From Lyophyllum atratum (lineage: Eukaryota > Basidiomycota > Agaricomycetes > Agaricales > Lyophyllaceae), in NCBI GenBank assembly GCA_014905825.1, contig JACGCN010000029.1:620001-684000 (forward strand): a DNA stretch of 64,000 nucleotides, written 5' to 3'. Made by a program: the position numbers and the translations under genes. Below, in pieces: positions 36,101 to 46,970 of this stretch; the stretch's first letter is position 1; the number at the start of each line of letters is the position of its first letter. The notes under the pieces were generated by a model. It worked only from the letters and a program-made list of their open reading frames with translations. It had not been told where the DNA came from and made no database searches.

Positions 36101-39040
36101 GTGGGAAAGCTGAGGTTGGCTCTGCGAGCGTTCTTTGCTCCCCCCCGGCTTCGAAATGAAGGGGGGAAGAGTGGGATGAAGCATGACGCTGCGGGAGGCC
36201 TGGTTAGAGGCTTAGGGTGTGGGACGTATGTGGGAAACTTAGCGTCGGGACGAGGAGGACGGTTACGAGGTGAACTCTGTTTGCGAGTGTTCTGCGACGC
36301 GTGTTCCTTGCCCCCCCGGCTTCGGAATGAAGGTGGGAAGAGTGGGATGAAGCATGACGCTGCGGGAGTCCTGGTTAGAGGGTTAGGGTTCTTGCGACGG
36401 TCAAAAAAAAAAGTGCTCTGTTACGACTGCAAATTGTGCGCGCTACGAGGTGAAATCTGACATGATTCAGACGTGCTATGATCTCGAACCGCTGAAGATA
36501 TCGAACGTGGAGAGCCGACGTGCTTTGCTCCCCCCCGGCTTCGAAATGAAGTTGGGAAAGAGTGGGATGAAGCATGACGCTGGTTTTAGCTGTGTTTTTC
36601 CCGTGGGATGTGTTTGGGCAATACTAACTTTCTTGGAAGATGATATTGTAGATGACGAAGGCGGGTGATGTGTTTGGACTGTATTCAGACTTGGTGGGAA
36701 AGCTGAGGTTGGCTCTGCGAGCGTTCTTTGCTCCCCCCCGGCTTCGAAATGAAGGGGGGAAGAGTGGGATGAAGCATGACGCTGCGGGAGGCCTGGTTAG
36801 AGGCTTAGGGTGTGGGACGTATGTGGGAAACTTAGCGTCGGGACGAGGAGGACGGTTACGAGGTGAACTCTGTTTGCGAGTGTTCTGCGACGCGTGTTCC
36901 TTGCCCCCCCGGCTTCGGAATGAAGGTGGGAAGAGTGGGATGAAGCATGACGCTGCGGGAGTCCTGGTTAGAGGGTTAGGGTTCTTGCGACGGTCAAAAA
37001 AAAAAGTGCTCTGTTACGACTGCAAATTGTGCGCGCTACGAGGTGAAATCTGACATGATTCAGACGTGCTATGATCTCGAACCGCTGAAGATATCGAACG
37101 TGGAGAGCCGACGTGCTTTGCTCCCCCCCGGCTTCGAAATGAAGTTGGGAAAGAGTGGGATGAAGCATGACGCTGGTTTTAGCTGTGTTTTTCCCGTGGG
37201 ATGTGTTTGGGCAATACTAACTTTCTTGGAAGATGATATTGTAGATGACGAAGGCGGTGATGTGTTTGGACTGTATTCAGACTTGGTGGGAAAGCTGAGG
37301 TTGGCTCTGCGAGCGTTCTTTGCTCCCCCCCGGCTTCGAAATGAAGGGGGGAAGAGTGGGATGAAGCATGACGCTGCGGGAGGCCTGGTTAGAGGCTTAG
37401 GGTGTGGGACGTATGTGGGAAACTTAGCGTCGGGACGAGGAGGACGGTTACGAGGTGAACTCTGTTTGCGAGTGTTCTGCGACGCGTGTTCCTTGCCCCC
37501 CCGGCTTCGGAATGAAGGTGGGAAGAGTGGGATGAAGCATGACGCTGCGGGAGTCCTGGTTAGAGGGTTAGGGTTCTTGCGACGGTCAAAAAAAAAAGTG
37601 CTCTGTTACGACTGCAAATTGTGCGCGCTACGAGGTGAAATCTGACATGATTCAGACGTGCTATGATCTCGAACCGCTGAAGATATCGAACGTGGAGAGC
37701 CGACGTGCTTTGCTCCCCCCCGGCTTCGAAATGAAGTTGGGAAAGAGTGGGATGAAGCATGACGCTGGTTTTAGCTGTGTTTTTCCCGTGGGATGTGTTT
37801 GGGCAATACTAACTTTCTTGGAAGATGATATTGTAGATGACGAAGGCGGTGATGTGTTTGGACTGTATTCAGACTTGGTGGGAAAGCTGAGGTTGGCTCT
37901 GCGAGCGTTCTTTGCTCCCCCCCGGCTTCGAAATGAAGGGGGGAAGAGTGGGATGAAGCATGACGCTGCGGGAGGCCTGGTTAGAGGCTTAGGGTGTGGG
38001 ACGTATGTGGGAAACTTAGCGTCGGGACGAGGAGGACGGTTACGAGGTGAACTCTGTTTGCGAGTGTTCTGCGACGCGTGTTCCTTGCCCCCCCGGCTTC
38101 GGAATGAAGGTGGGAAGAGTGGGATGAAGCATGACGCTGCGGGAGTCCTGGTTAGAGGGTTAGGGTTCTTGCGACGGTCAAAAAAAAAAGTGCTCTGTTA
38201 CGACTGCAAATTGTGCGCGCTACGAGGTGAAATCTGACATGATTCAGACGTGCTATGATCTCGAACCGCTGAAGATATCGAACGTGGAGAGCCGACGTGC
38301 TTTGCTCCCCCCCGGCTTCGAAATGAAGTTGGGAAAGAGTGGGATGAAGCATGACGCTGGTTTTAGCTGTGTTTTTCCCGTGGGATGTGTTTGGGCAATA
38401 CTAACTTTCTTGGAAGATGATATTGTAGATGACGAAGGCGGGTGATGTGTTTGGACTGTATTCAGACTTGGTGGGAAAGCTGAGGTTGGCTCTGCGAGCG
38501 TTCTTTGCTCCCCCCCGGCTTCGAAATGAAGGGGGGAAGAGTGGGATGAAGCATGACGCTGCGGGAGGCCTGGTTAGAGGCTTAGGGTGTGGGACGTATG
38601 TGGGAAACTTAGCGTCGGGACGAGGAGGACGGTTACGAGGTGAACTCTGTTTGCGAGTGTTCTGCGACGCGTGTTCCTTGCCCCCCCGGCTTCGGAATGA
38701 AGGTGGGAAGAGTGGGATGAAGCATGACGCTGCGGGAGTCCTGGTTAGAGGGTTAGGGTTCTTGCGACGGTCAAAAAAAAAAAGTGCTCTGTTACGACTG
38801 CAAATTGTGCGCGCTACGAGGTGAAATCTGACATGATTCAGACGTGCTATGATCTCGAACCGCTGAAGATATCGAACGTGGAGAGCCGACGTGCTTTGCT
38901 CCCCCCCGGCTTCGAAATGAAGTTGGGAAAGAGTGGGATGAAGCATGACGCTGGTTTTAGCTGTGTTTTTCCCGTGGGATGTGTTTGGGCAATACTAACT
39001 TTCTTGGAAGATGATATTGGGTGATGTGTTTGGACTGTAT
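21168..39040 (+). repeat. 592-bp satellite array, about 30 near-identical copies
   Basis: Starting at GTGGGATGAAGCATGACGCT, the sequence repeats every 592 bp for about 17.9 kb. Almost every base is identical between copies. Deviations seen: one C-to-T at 24456, a 9-A instead of 10-A run near 33440 (591-bp unit), a GGT insertion near 35478, single extra G near 36664 and 38441, an 11-A run near 38773, and a deletion of about 15 bp just before the array stops near 39020. Each unit contains three diverged copies of a submotif (CCCCCCGGCTTCGRAATGAA ... GAGTGGGATGAAGCATGACG) spaced about 170-220 bp, and two telomere-like bits (GGTTAGAGGCTTAGGG, GTTAGAGGGTTAGGG). The array begins 63 bp after the helicase stop and ends abruptly at the composite element. 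Confidence 0.95.
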
Positions 39041-41255
39041 TATACCGTCCTGTATAAGAGTACTCTTATATACAAATATCAAAATTTTGGGGATGTTAGG
39101 GGTCCAAAAGAGAGGTTATATATGTACCAATGAACCTTTAAAAAAGCTAAGAAATCGGCGGTCCGGTTGTGGAGAAAAAGGAGGGTAAAGTTGCGTGCTC
39201 CTGGAAGTATATAAGTCACGTGACATGACCCGCGAGGCGTGAGGTGCGAGACCAGATAACCCTAAGGTATACTAGGTATACTATAAGGGGAGGTGCGAGA
39301 CCAGGTGCGAGACCCAGAGCAGGTGCGAGATCAGGTGCGACAGTATAAACCAGGTGCGAGACCAGGTGCGAGATCAGGTGCGACGGGGACCAGGTGCGAG
39401 AGGAGGTGCGACAGTATAAACCAGGTGCGAGACCAGGTGTGAGAGGAGGTGCGACGGATAAACCAGGTGCGAAATCAGGTGCGACAATATAAACCAGGTG
39501 CGAAAACAGGTGCGAGAGGAGGTGCGATGGTATAAACCAGGTGCGAGACCAGGTGCGACGGTATAAACGAGGTGCGAAAACAGGTGCGAGAGGAGGTGCG
39601 ACGGATGAGGGGAGGTGCGACGGGAGGTGCGAAGTCAAAACCAGGTGCGAAGGGTACAGGGTGAGGTGCGAAGGCAGGTGCGATGGTATAAACCAGGTGC
39701 GAGACCAGGTGCGACGGGAGGTGCGAAGTCAAAACCAGGTGCGAAGGGTACAGGGTGAGGTGCGAAGGCAGGTGCGATGGTATAAACCAGGTGCGCGAGG
39801 AGGTGCGACAGTATAAACCAGGTGCGAGACCAGGTGTGAGAGGAGGTGCGACGGATAAACCAGGTGCGAAAACAGGTGCGAGGGGAGGTGCGACGGATGA
39901 GGGAAGGTGCGACGGGAGGTGCAAAGTCAAAACCAGGTGCGAAGGGTACAGGGTGAGGTGCGAAGGCAGGTGCGATGGTATAAACCAGGTGCGAGAGGAG
40001 GTGCGACGGTATAAACCAGGTGCGAGACCAGGTGTGAGAGGAGGTGCGACGGATAAACCAGGTGCGAAAACAGGTGCGAGGGGAGGTGCGACGGATGAGG
40101 GAAGGTGCGACGGGAGGTGCAAAGTCAAAACCAGGTGCGAAGGGTACAAGGTGAGGTGCGAAGGCAGGTGCGACGGTATAAACCAGGTGCGAGACCAGGT
40201 GCGACGGATGAGGGGAGGTGCAAAAGGACGTGCGACGGATAAATCAGGTGCAAAACCAGGTGCGAGGGGAGGTGCAACGTATAAACCAGGTGGGAGACCA
40301 GGTGCGACAGGAGGTGCGACGTATAAACCAGGTACAAGACCAGGTGCCACGGTATAAACGAGGTGCGAAACCAGGTGCGAGAGCAGGTGCGACGGAGAAA
40401 CCAGGTGGGAAACCAGGTGCGAGGTCAGCAAGTCCAGGCAAGTAACCATTCACCGTAATATCCAGCGTAATATTCACCGTCGTGCACCGTAATATAGCGT
40501 AATCAAGCGTCATTCAGCGTCATCTACCGTGAATGACCCCATAACCCTGTCGTATTTGTTCTCTACCAGGGTTAGACCTGCCCCGAAGTGCTTTCTACTT
40601 GAAAGAAATGAACGAGAGTCACCACGTCCACTTAGGGTCTGAATATATATTACGCGCACAGTATTTGTCGACGAAGAACATGGTGGATGCTGCCCTCAAA
40701 CTTAGAATATAGTACTCTTCACCTGCACGGCTCATTCTTCCCCAACGAAGAAGGGACAGTCACACGGGCCTCGAATGCATGCATGCGTGAATAAACTGCT
40801 ATTACATTTACTCACAGGGTCTTCGTCCTCGACATACGGCAAATGCGGCCAATACAAAGGGTAGAAGGGAGGTGGGAAGGCAGGTCCGACGGATAAAACC
40901 AGGTGCGAGAGGAGGTGCGACGTCAAAACCAGGTGCGAAACCAGGTGCGACGGTATAAACCAGGTGCGAGACCAGATGCTGTTAGGAGGTCCGACGGATA
41001 AACCAGGTGCGAGGGGAGGTGCGACGTCAAAACCAGGTGCGAAGGGTACAAGGGGAGGTGTGAAGGCAGGTGCGACGGTATTAAACCAGGTGCGAAACCA
41101 GGTGCGACGGTATAAACCAGGTGCCAGACCAGATGCTGTTAGGAGGTCCGACGGATAAACCAGGTGCGACGGGTGAGGGGAGGTGCGAATGGTACAAGGG
41201 GAGGTGCGAAGCCAGGTGCAACGGTATAAACCAGGTGCGAGACCAGGTTTGGCAT

Positions 41256-41337
41256 GGACACATGGTATACTTGGTTATCACGCACGCTTTGTCTGCGACT
41301 CAGCTGGCAGTCCCGGGTTCAATCCCCGGGTGTCTCA
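41256..41337 (+). tRNA. tRNA-like relic inside composite element copy 1
   Basis: GGACACATGGTATACTTGG fits an acceptor strand plus A box, and GGGTTCAATCCCC fits a T-arm/B box; the 3' GTGTCT pairs with the 5' GGACAC. The anticodon region cannot be folded into a normal arm, so isotype is unassignable and this is probably a pseudo-tRNA or tRNA-derived piece. Near-identical copies are at 58484-58565 and 59489-59570, and the 5' half matches the minus-strand tRNA-like gene at 63119-63199. Confidence 0.5.
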
Positions 41338-41760
41338 TGCATATCCTTTGGCATAATGTTTTATAATTGTGATCTTTCTTTGCACCTTTCTCTCAAAACG
41401 TCGTGTTTCTAGTGATTTTCGCGTGAATGCCGACGGGGTAAAGTTGCGTGCTCTTGGAAGTAAATTAGTCACGTGATGTGGACCGTCATTCACCGTAATT
41501 GAGGTGTAAAGTGGAAACCCAGGTGCGAAACCAGGTGCGACGGATAATAAACCAGGTGCGAGACCAGGTGCGACGGGAGGTGCGACATATAAACCAGGTG
41601 CGACGAATAAACCAGGTGCGAGAGGAGGTGCGACGGATGAGGGGAGGTGCGACGGGAGGTGCGAAGGGTACAAGAGGAGGTGCGAAGCCAGGTGCGACAG
41701 TATAAACCAGGTGCAGAGGAGGTGCGACGGGAGGGATGAGGTCCAAAACCAAGTGCGAAC

Positions 41761-41850
41761 ATGTAATGTCATTTTGGTCTAGTGGTTAAAGTGCGCGCGT
41801 GTAGATTGTTCACCAAGACGTGGAGTGATCAATTCCCCATAGTGCATTTC
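41761..41850 (+). tRNA. Second, more decayed tRNA-like relic
   Basis: TTTTGGTCTAGTGGTTAAAG is a good eukaryotic A box, and AGTGATCAATTCCCC about 50 nt later resembles a B box. No acceptor stem closes it. It directly follows a minisatellite block, as do the other relics. Confidence 0.35.
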
Positions 41851-41884
41851 TTTATTTCTATCTCTAATGTGATGTGACCACTTT

Positions 41885-42010
41885 TAGAACGGGTTCAGAG
41901 CGCTCAGAAGAGTCTGTCAGACCTATCAAGTGGCTGGGAAACGGGTCCCGAACGCTCAGACGAGCGTCATACCCATAGAATGGCAGCTGAGCGCTCAGAC
42001 GAGCGTCGCC
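41885..42010 (+). repeat. Short repeats of a GCTCAGA-GAG-GTC word
   Basis: CGCTCAGACGAGCGTC occurs twice and a diverged form (CGCTCAGAAGAGTCTGTC) once within about 120 bp, between the composite element and the next gene. Each can form a small hairpin. The rest of the 42066-42275 gap shows TGATCAGACTGATAAG, shared with the upstream region of the 60.3-kb paralogue (near 60246). Confidence 0.45.
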
Positions 42011-42275
42011 TATCTAACCCAGGTATGAAACCAGGTGCAAACCAGGTGTGAAACCAAGCACGAGGGTTAAACTGTAAGTAAACTGTTATTGTTTCCTATA
42101 GCGGTGGCGGCGAAATGCAAAGGTTTCGACGATCACTTTGATCACCTGGTACGCAAGCCCGAGCGGGATGATAATCTGATTGCATTGATCAGACTGATAA
42201 GGGATCGTCCTTCATAAGAACTATCCTCTGCATTCTCGACCATAACCACCTCTAAATTCACCGTCAATCATCATC

Positions 42276-45039
42276 ATGGGCGCCGAGAAGTTTTTCAAGT
42301 GTGGGCATGCATGCGGCCATCGACCCAAGGATGGGAAGGTGGACCTTAACAGATATCGAGTCCAGTATGCCGGGGTGGAATATACGTACCGCGGGGAGCG
42401 CATCATTGTTGCTTTCGTGCCGGTGTGGCACCAGAAGACGAGTATGTGGAAGAGGCACGCAGCTTCTAGGCCTCAGCATCCCAACTGCGATGCCGAGCAA
42501 TGTGGTTTCTTCCAGCACCTTGACCTTGAGTCGACGGCGCTTCCACCTGCGGAGGAACTCAGGGACGAACTCACGGCGCAGGATTGGAAGCGGTGGGGAC
42601 TCGCCATTGCGCTCCGACTATTGGAGCAAAAAGATGAAAGAGATGTTCCCGAGGAGTACTTGCGGCGTGCAAAGCAGTTCAAGGCTCAGGGATTCGGAGA
42701 GTGGCAAGAGGGTTCAGAGGATGAGGAGGATGGGGAGGATACGGATACAGAAGACGAGGGACAGGGACCGGGACAGGACGAGTGGGGGGGGTTGGACGAG
42801 CAGGAGGAGCAGGAAGAGCAGGACGAGGAGGATGCGCCCTCGACGAGTGCAAGCAGACGCCGGCAGAAGCAGGAGGAGGGGGAGGGGGAGGAGGAGGCGA
42901 GCTTGTTTCTCTCCCGCCAGCAGACCCAGGGATCCGTGCCCAGCAGCAGTCATGTGTCGGAAACCCCGCAGAACACGCCACCCCCGGAGGAGGAGGAGGA
43001 GGAGGAGGAAGAGGAAGAGGAAGAGGAAGAGGAGGAGGAGGAGGAGGAAGAGGAGGAGGAGGAGGAGGAGGAGGAAGAGCAGGAGGAGGAGGAGGAGGCG
43101 CCCTCGATGACTACCAGCAGACGCCGGCAGAAGCAGGAGGAGGACAACCAGGGCCAGGAACCGGACCAGGAGCCGGACCAGGAGCAGCAGCAGCAGCAGC
43201 AGGAGGGGGAGGGGGAGGAGCAGGCGAGCTCGGTGACTACAGGCAGGAAAGGTTTATTCATGCAGCGGCTTCTTTCCTCCCAGCGCGCGCCGGCATCCAC
43301 GCGCAGCAGTGTTCCAGAAACCCCGCAGGTAACCCCAACCCCCACACCGGGTGGTAGTCCATACTCCAGCGGAACCTCGCTGGGTGGTAGTCGATACTCC
43401 AGCCAAACCTCGGAGCGCGCTTCACCCCCACCTCTGTTCCCGGAGCCAGTCCAGTTTCGTGCTGGCGTTCCAAAAACGTCGTGGATGACCCCAGCCCCCA
43501 CGCTGGGTCTAAGTCGATACTCCAGCCAAACCTCGGAGCGCGCCTCACCCCCACCTCTGTTCCCGGAACCAGTCCCTTTTTGTTCTGGACAGGCTCCCAT
43601 CAAGGTTACCTATGTCGAGCACATCGTCCATTCGACTGAAACCCTTGGGGACACCGTGGAGAATATGAAGGAAGTTCTACCTCGCGTGGTTTACGACAAG
43701 TTGAAGGCGGTGTTTCCGAGTTCTGTGCACCTAAAGGTGGACGAGGTCCCGCGGCACGAATATCACCAAGACTTCAAGCAAATGGTTGACATGGTACACG
43801 TTGATATTGACGAGTGGGTAAGCAAACAGTCTTATTGCGACTAAGAGATGTTCATACGCTGATTTAATCTATATAGACCTGGTTCGCCGCAGGCTTAATG
43901 CAGCGGCCTGCGGAATTCGAAGTGTCGTTAATGGGTTGCAAGGAGTTTATACGGGTAGTCAGGGATAACGTCGATAGTGATATGATCGCACATGCAGACC
44001 TCATCATCTGCACTATCGATTTCGGTGATGACTTCTTGTAAGTTTTCTATCCAAGTCATCGGCAAAGGTGTGCTAACTTTTGGCTTATTAGGGGGGTTAG
44101 GGCGGAAACCTTCGGCTGGAACAAACATTCATTCAAGACATGGTTCGACAGGTGGCATCAGGTGGCTAGTCAGACGGCGGTTTGGCCCAGACCGTTGGAG
44201 TCCTTGATGTACGGGAACAAGCTCGCGTACCTGCAAGAACTCGGGCAGGTTGCGACCGAGGCCAAGTTGAGAACGCCTGTGATCGCGCTTCTCAACCCCG
44301 AGAAGCAGCAGGATTTGGCCCCCAATACTGTGTACAAGCGAGGGTACAGCAAGAGGGGGAAGGGTGTATGGGATTCGCAGAGGAAGGACCCGGAACGGTC
44401 GAAGTATCCGAGCTTGAAGGCGGAACTCGATATCATTAAGGAGCGCTACGGAGGGCTGAAGATCATGAACATCCCCATTCTTCCGGAGTGGTTCCAGATG
44501 AACTTCATGCCGACACTCAAGAGGTTAGGAGAACTGCGGACGATTTTCGTCGGCGGTCAGATTGTGCACATCATGTACACGGCGGGTGAAGCGGCAATGA
44601 GAGATTCCGTTCACCCCACACCGCTCTCTGCCATGCCGTGAGCATTGAATTTTCCTTCTATTTCAGCCTGAACCCCACTAACATTGTTGATACCAGTGAC
44701 GATATCACAGATGGAGGCGTCAACATGTGGCAAAGTAAGCGCGGGTTGGAAGAATTCGAGAAGTTTGCGTATGACATGTTGCGAGGGGTGAACGAGAAGC
44801 GTGAGCGGGAAAAAGATCTTCACTCGTCGGACCTGCGCACCTTCTGCCGCATGGACGTCTCGGTTTTCGGAGATGAACAGGGTCGGTACCACCACTTCGT
44901 GAGCGAGCTTGAGACAGGACCTGGTGCACGGCTCTTCCTGGAATCGATCGCCATCCACAAACGTCGCACTATCCTCGCGACCATGATCGACGTGTGGAGG
45001 ACCAAGGCCGTCCAATACCGCCACGGCGTCGTGCTATGA
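42276..45039 (+). CDS. Zinc-binding-like, poly-Glu protein, paralogue of the 60.3-kb gene
   Basis: Start MGAEKFFKCGHACGH at 42276, chosen because the paralogue at 60343 begins identically. Exons by eye: 42276-43817, 43877-44037, 44092-44637, 44697-45039, about 860 residues; the same four-exon plan fits the paralogue. The N-terminal domain has conserved FKCGHAC-H and a C-x4-C (NCDAEQC), suggesting metal binding, then an acidic linker with a Glu run encoded by a GAG/GAA tract (about 42985-43105), Ser/Pro repeats (SRYSSQTSERASPPPLFPEP twice), and a conserved C-terminal domain (VFVEH-like entry, ICTIDFGDDF, TFGWNKHSFKTWF, FVGGQIVHI, RTFCRMDVSVFGDEQGRY). I do not recognise the family. Its duplication together with the composite element suggests it travels with that segment. 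Confidence 0.65.
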
Positions 45040-45230
45040 ACGCTGTTTTTGGTCGATGTACATATGCATATGAATGGATTACTGTTTCCCCCCGTCTTAG
45101 TGTGACTTCCGAGACTTTTGAACCCTTGAATGCCCCATAAGCGTAAGCTTGTATTGCTATAGACCAAGAGTACGTCTGGCTTGATCTTAATATAACCCGT
45201 ACTGGGTAGATAAACAATGTACGTGTAAAT
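45040..45230. other. Convergent 3' intergenic spacer
   Basis: A 191-bp AT-rich gap between two genes that end facing each other. No further feature is seen. Confidence 0.5.
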
Positions 45231-46836
45231 TTAATAAGTGGCATCCGGAGCTCTGCCCATGGCGGTCTTCACGGACCAGCCTGGCTCCTTGTCTTTCATG
45301 GTTTCGAGGGTGAGTGACGGAGTGAAGAAGACGGTCCCGATGCGGCCTGGAGTGAGTTCGTCACCAGGCTTAGCCTCCTTGGGCGTCCAGCGTGCTACGG
45401 CATGGAAAATTTTTGAAGCCGCAAAAAAGCACATGTGCCCCAGGCGATAGCTACGCATCATGAACAGAGTTAGAGTACGCTCTAACACGAGGGTGAAGGC
45501 TTACCTGAATTTCGTGTCGAGGGAAGGGACCAGCATTTCCCCTCCGTCAAAGTAGCCGACGGGGAAGCTTACCGCTGGCCCATCATCTCCGTTGTCGACA
45601 TGTAGCTCGACCTGGAGCTTGTACACGATGGCGCGACCCAGCCACGGCCCAGGGTCTTCGCTCGTCCACACACCGGCGTCGAAGGCCTTGGTGAACCTTG
45701 CATATTCTGCGGGAAAGAGCTTCTGGAACCAGACGCCGAGGATCTGGCTCAAGAGGGAGGTGGCCACGTAGTGATGCTTTATGGCGGCGGCCCCAATTCC
45801 AGATTTGGAGTTCTGTCCAGAGAGGAAGAGACCCTGTAGAGGTGTAGTATATCAATAAGTAAAGCTAGAGTACGTTCAAGGGGCTTACCTTTTTGGGCTG
45901 GTTCTGTTGCGGCCATCCGTGGACGAGATGAACGACACCGCAGCGCTCTCGCCGCTCTAAGTCCGGGCTCCCACTCTCTTTGTAGCGCATGACACGTGCG
46001 TCTGGGTCATCCTTTCGTAATGGATGCCGCTTGTCGGACTTGCTCATGATAGGGTGGACGGTTGAACAGAGGTGCTGAACCCCCTCGTGATATCGAGTGA
46101 TGGTCTTATCCTGAAGTAGCAGAAACCCGCATCAGCTGAGTTATCAACATTCAATAAAGAGGCTGTCACTCACGTCTAGACCGTCAAAGACCTTCTGGTT
46201 GGGCGGGGTATTCTGGAGCTGAGCAGCGTACATGTCCTGGTTTTCGGGAGTGAGCGGTACGACCTCGGTCGGTTTCACGACCGTGACCCTTTCCCCCATG
46301 TAATAGAACATGGCCTTGTCCTCTGCATCTATGAAAATGGAGGAGAATCCACGGGCTGGCACGTCGGGGGACTCGAGTTGGTCACATTTACCCTGGGCGT
46401 CGTCGAGGCCCACCGCGTCCAGATCTTCCGTCTTGAAGGACACCCTGAACTTTGGAGCGCCAGCCAGGTAGTTATCGGCGCGTCTCGCGGCCATTTTCAG
46501 CGTCTTCGCAACCCGTTTCTCAACGCTTCGGACCTTGGTGGAACCTAAAAGGTCGGAGGTGAAGTGGTCGATGTCGGGACGAGGGACATAGTCGCTCCGG
46601 GGTAGCCTCTGATACAAAAACAAAAGTCAGAACACATAACCTTTTGCAGAGGATATGTATGAGCGAAAAACTCGGCACTCAATAAGGTGTACCTTCTGTT
46701 TCTCCTATGGCGGGCAGAGTCCAGAATCAGTCATATCCATTAATCTTAGTTCACTCAGTGGGTTTACCTTATTTGAACTCTTTTTTGCCGCCTTCTTAGT
46801 GGCCTTCTTAGACTTGGGTGAGGTTGACTTCGGCAT
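45231..46836 (-). CDS. Candidate TET/JBP-like 2-oxoglutarate/Fe(II) dioxygenase
   Basis: Enzymes of this class oxidise 5-methylcytosine or thymine in DNA using Fe(II) (H-x-D...H) and 2-oxoglutarate (Arg). Start ATG at 46836 (MPKSTSPKSKKATKKAAKK, strongly basic). Exons, from the start: 46836-46768, a 12-nt micro-exon EKQK (about 46705-46694), a long exon ending near 46174, about 46112-45888, about 45835-45509, 45449-45231. The core reads QVELHVDNGDDGPAV (H-V-D), YFDGGEMLVPSL, LGHMCFFAASKIFHAVARW (distal His) and GRIGTVFF (Arg), the order and spacing of a double-stranded beta-helix dioxygenase. TET/JBP genes are known to be expanded in Agaricomycetes, often near KDZ transposons; no KDZ transposase was recognised here. 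Assignment to TET/JBP rather than another dioxygenase branch is inference. Confidence 0.6.
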
Positions 46837-46970
46837 TTAGGAGAGAGCGCAACAAGAGCTGCCTTCTCGAAAAATTTCAACATGGGATCACGTGACTATG
46901 AGAACAGACATGTGACTCCAAATTTAACAGGGAACTGACCTGGCGCTGAACGTCTGAAGGCAAAACGACA
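46837..46970. promoter_or_regulatory. Short bidirectional promoter region
   Basis: Only 134 bp separate the divergent start codons of the dioxygenase (minus) and the acidic protein (plus), so both promoters must share it. GATCACGTGACT at 46886-46897 contains a CACGTG E-box. No TATA box is obvious. Confidence 0.5.

Larger units (their letters stand above)
39041..42065 (+). mobile_element. Composite minisatellite/tRNA-like element, copy 1
   Basis: The left end (TATACCGTCCTGTATAAGAG..., about 250 bp, including an 18-bp perfect palindrome at 39053-39070 and GTCACGTGAC near 39214) is nearly identical to 57092 onward. It is followed by a minisatellite of AGGTGCGA words joined by short variable linkers (about 39290-40435, 40870-41247, 41516-41757), a 430-bp interruption (40436-40868), a tRNA-like relic (41256-41337) and a spacer of about 175 bp carrying GGGTAAAGTTGCGTGCTC and an AGTCACGTGA site (41340-41515). 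It butts directly against the satellite. No transposase is encoded, so any movement would need help from elsewhere. The right end is not defined; target-site duplications were not found. Confidence 0.6.

Noticed and set aside
21648..38824. Repeated 200-codon plus-strand ORF (and a 66-codon minus-strand ORF) in each satellite unit
   Set aside because: The unit is 592 bp, not a multiple of three, so the frame changes each unit. The 397-codon version at 32896-34089 and the 181-codon minus version at 38401-38946 arise only from single-base changes in A or G runs. No splice or codon-bias support.
21168..39040. CRISPR array
   Set aside because: Unit size (592 bp), absence of unique spacers and the eukaryotic context exclude it.
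42301..43110. ORF rich in Arg overlapping the poly-Glu gene
   Set aside because: Shadow frame of the GAG/GAA tract; the MGAE frame is shared with the paralogue at 60343.
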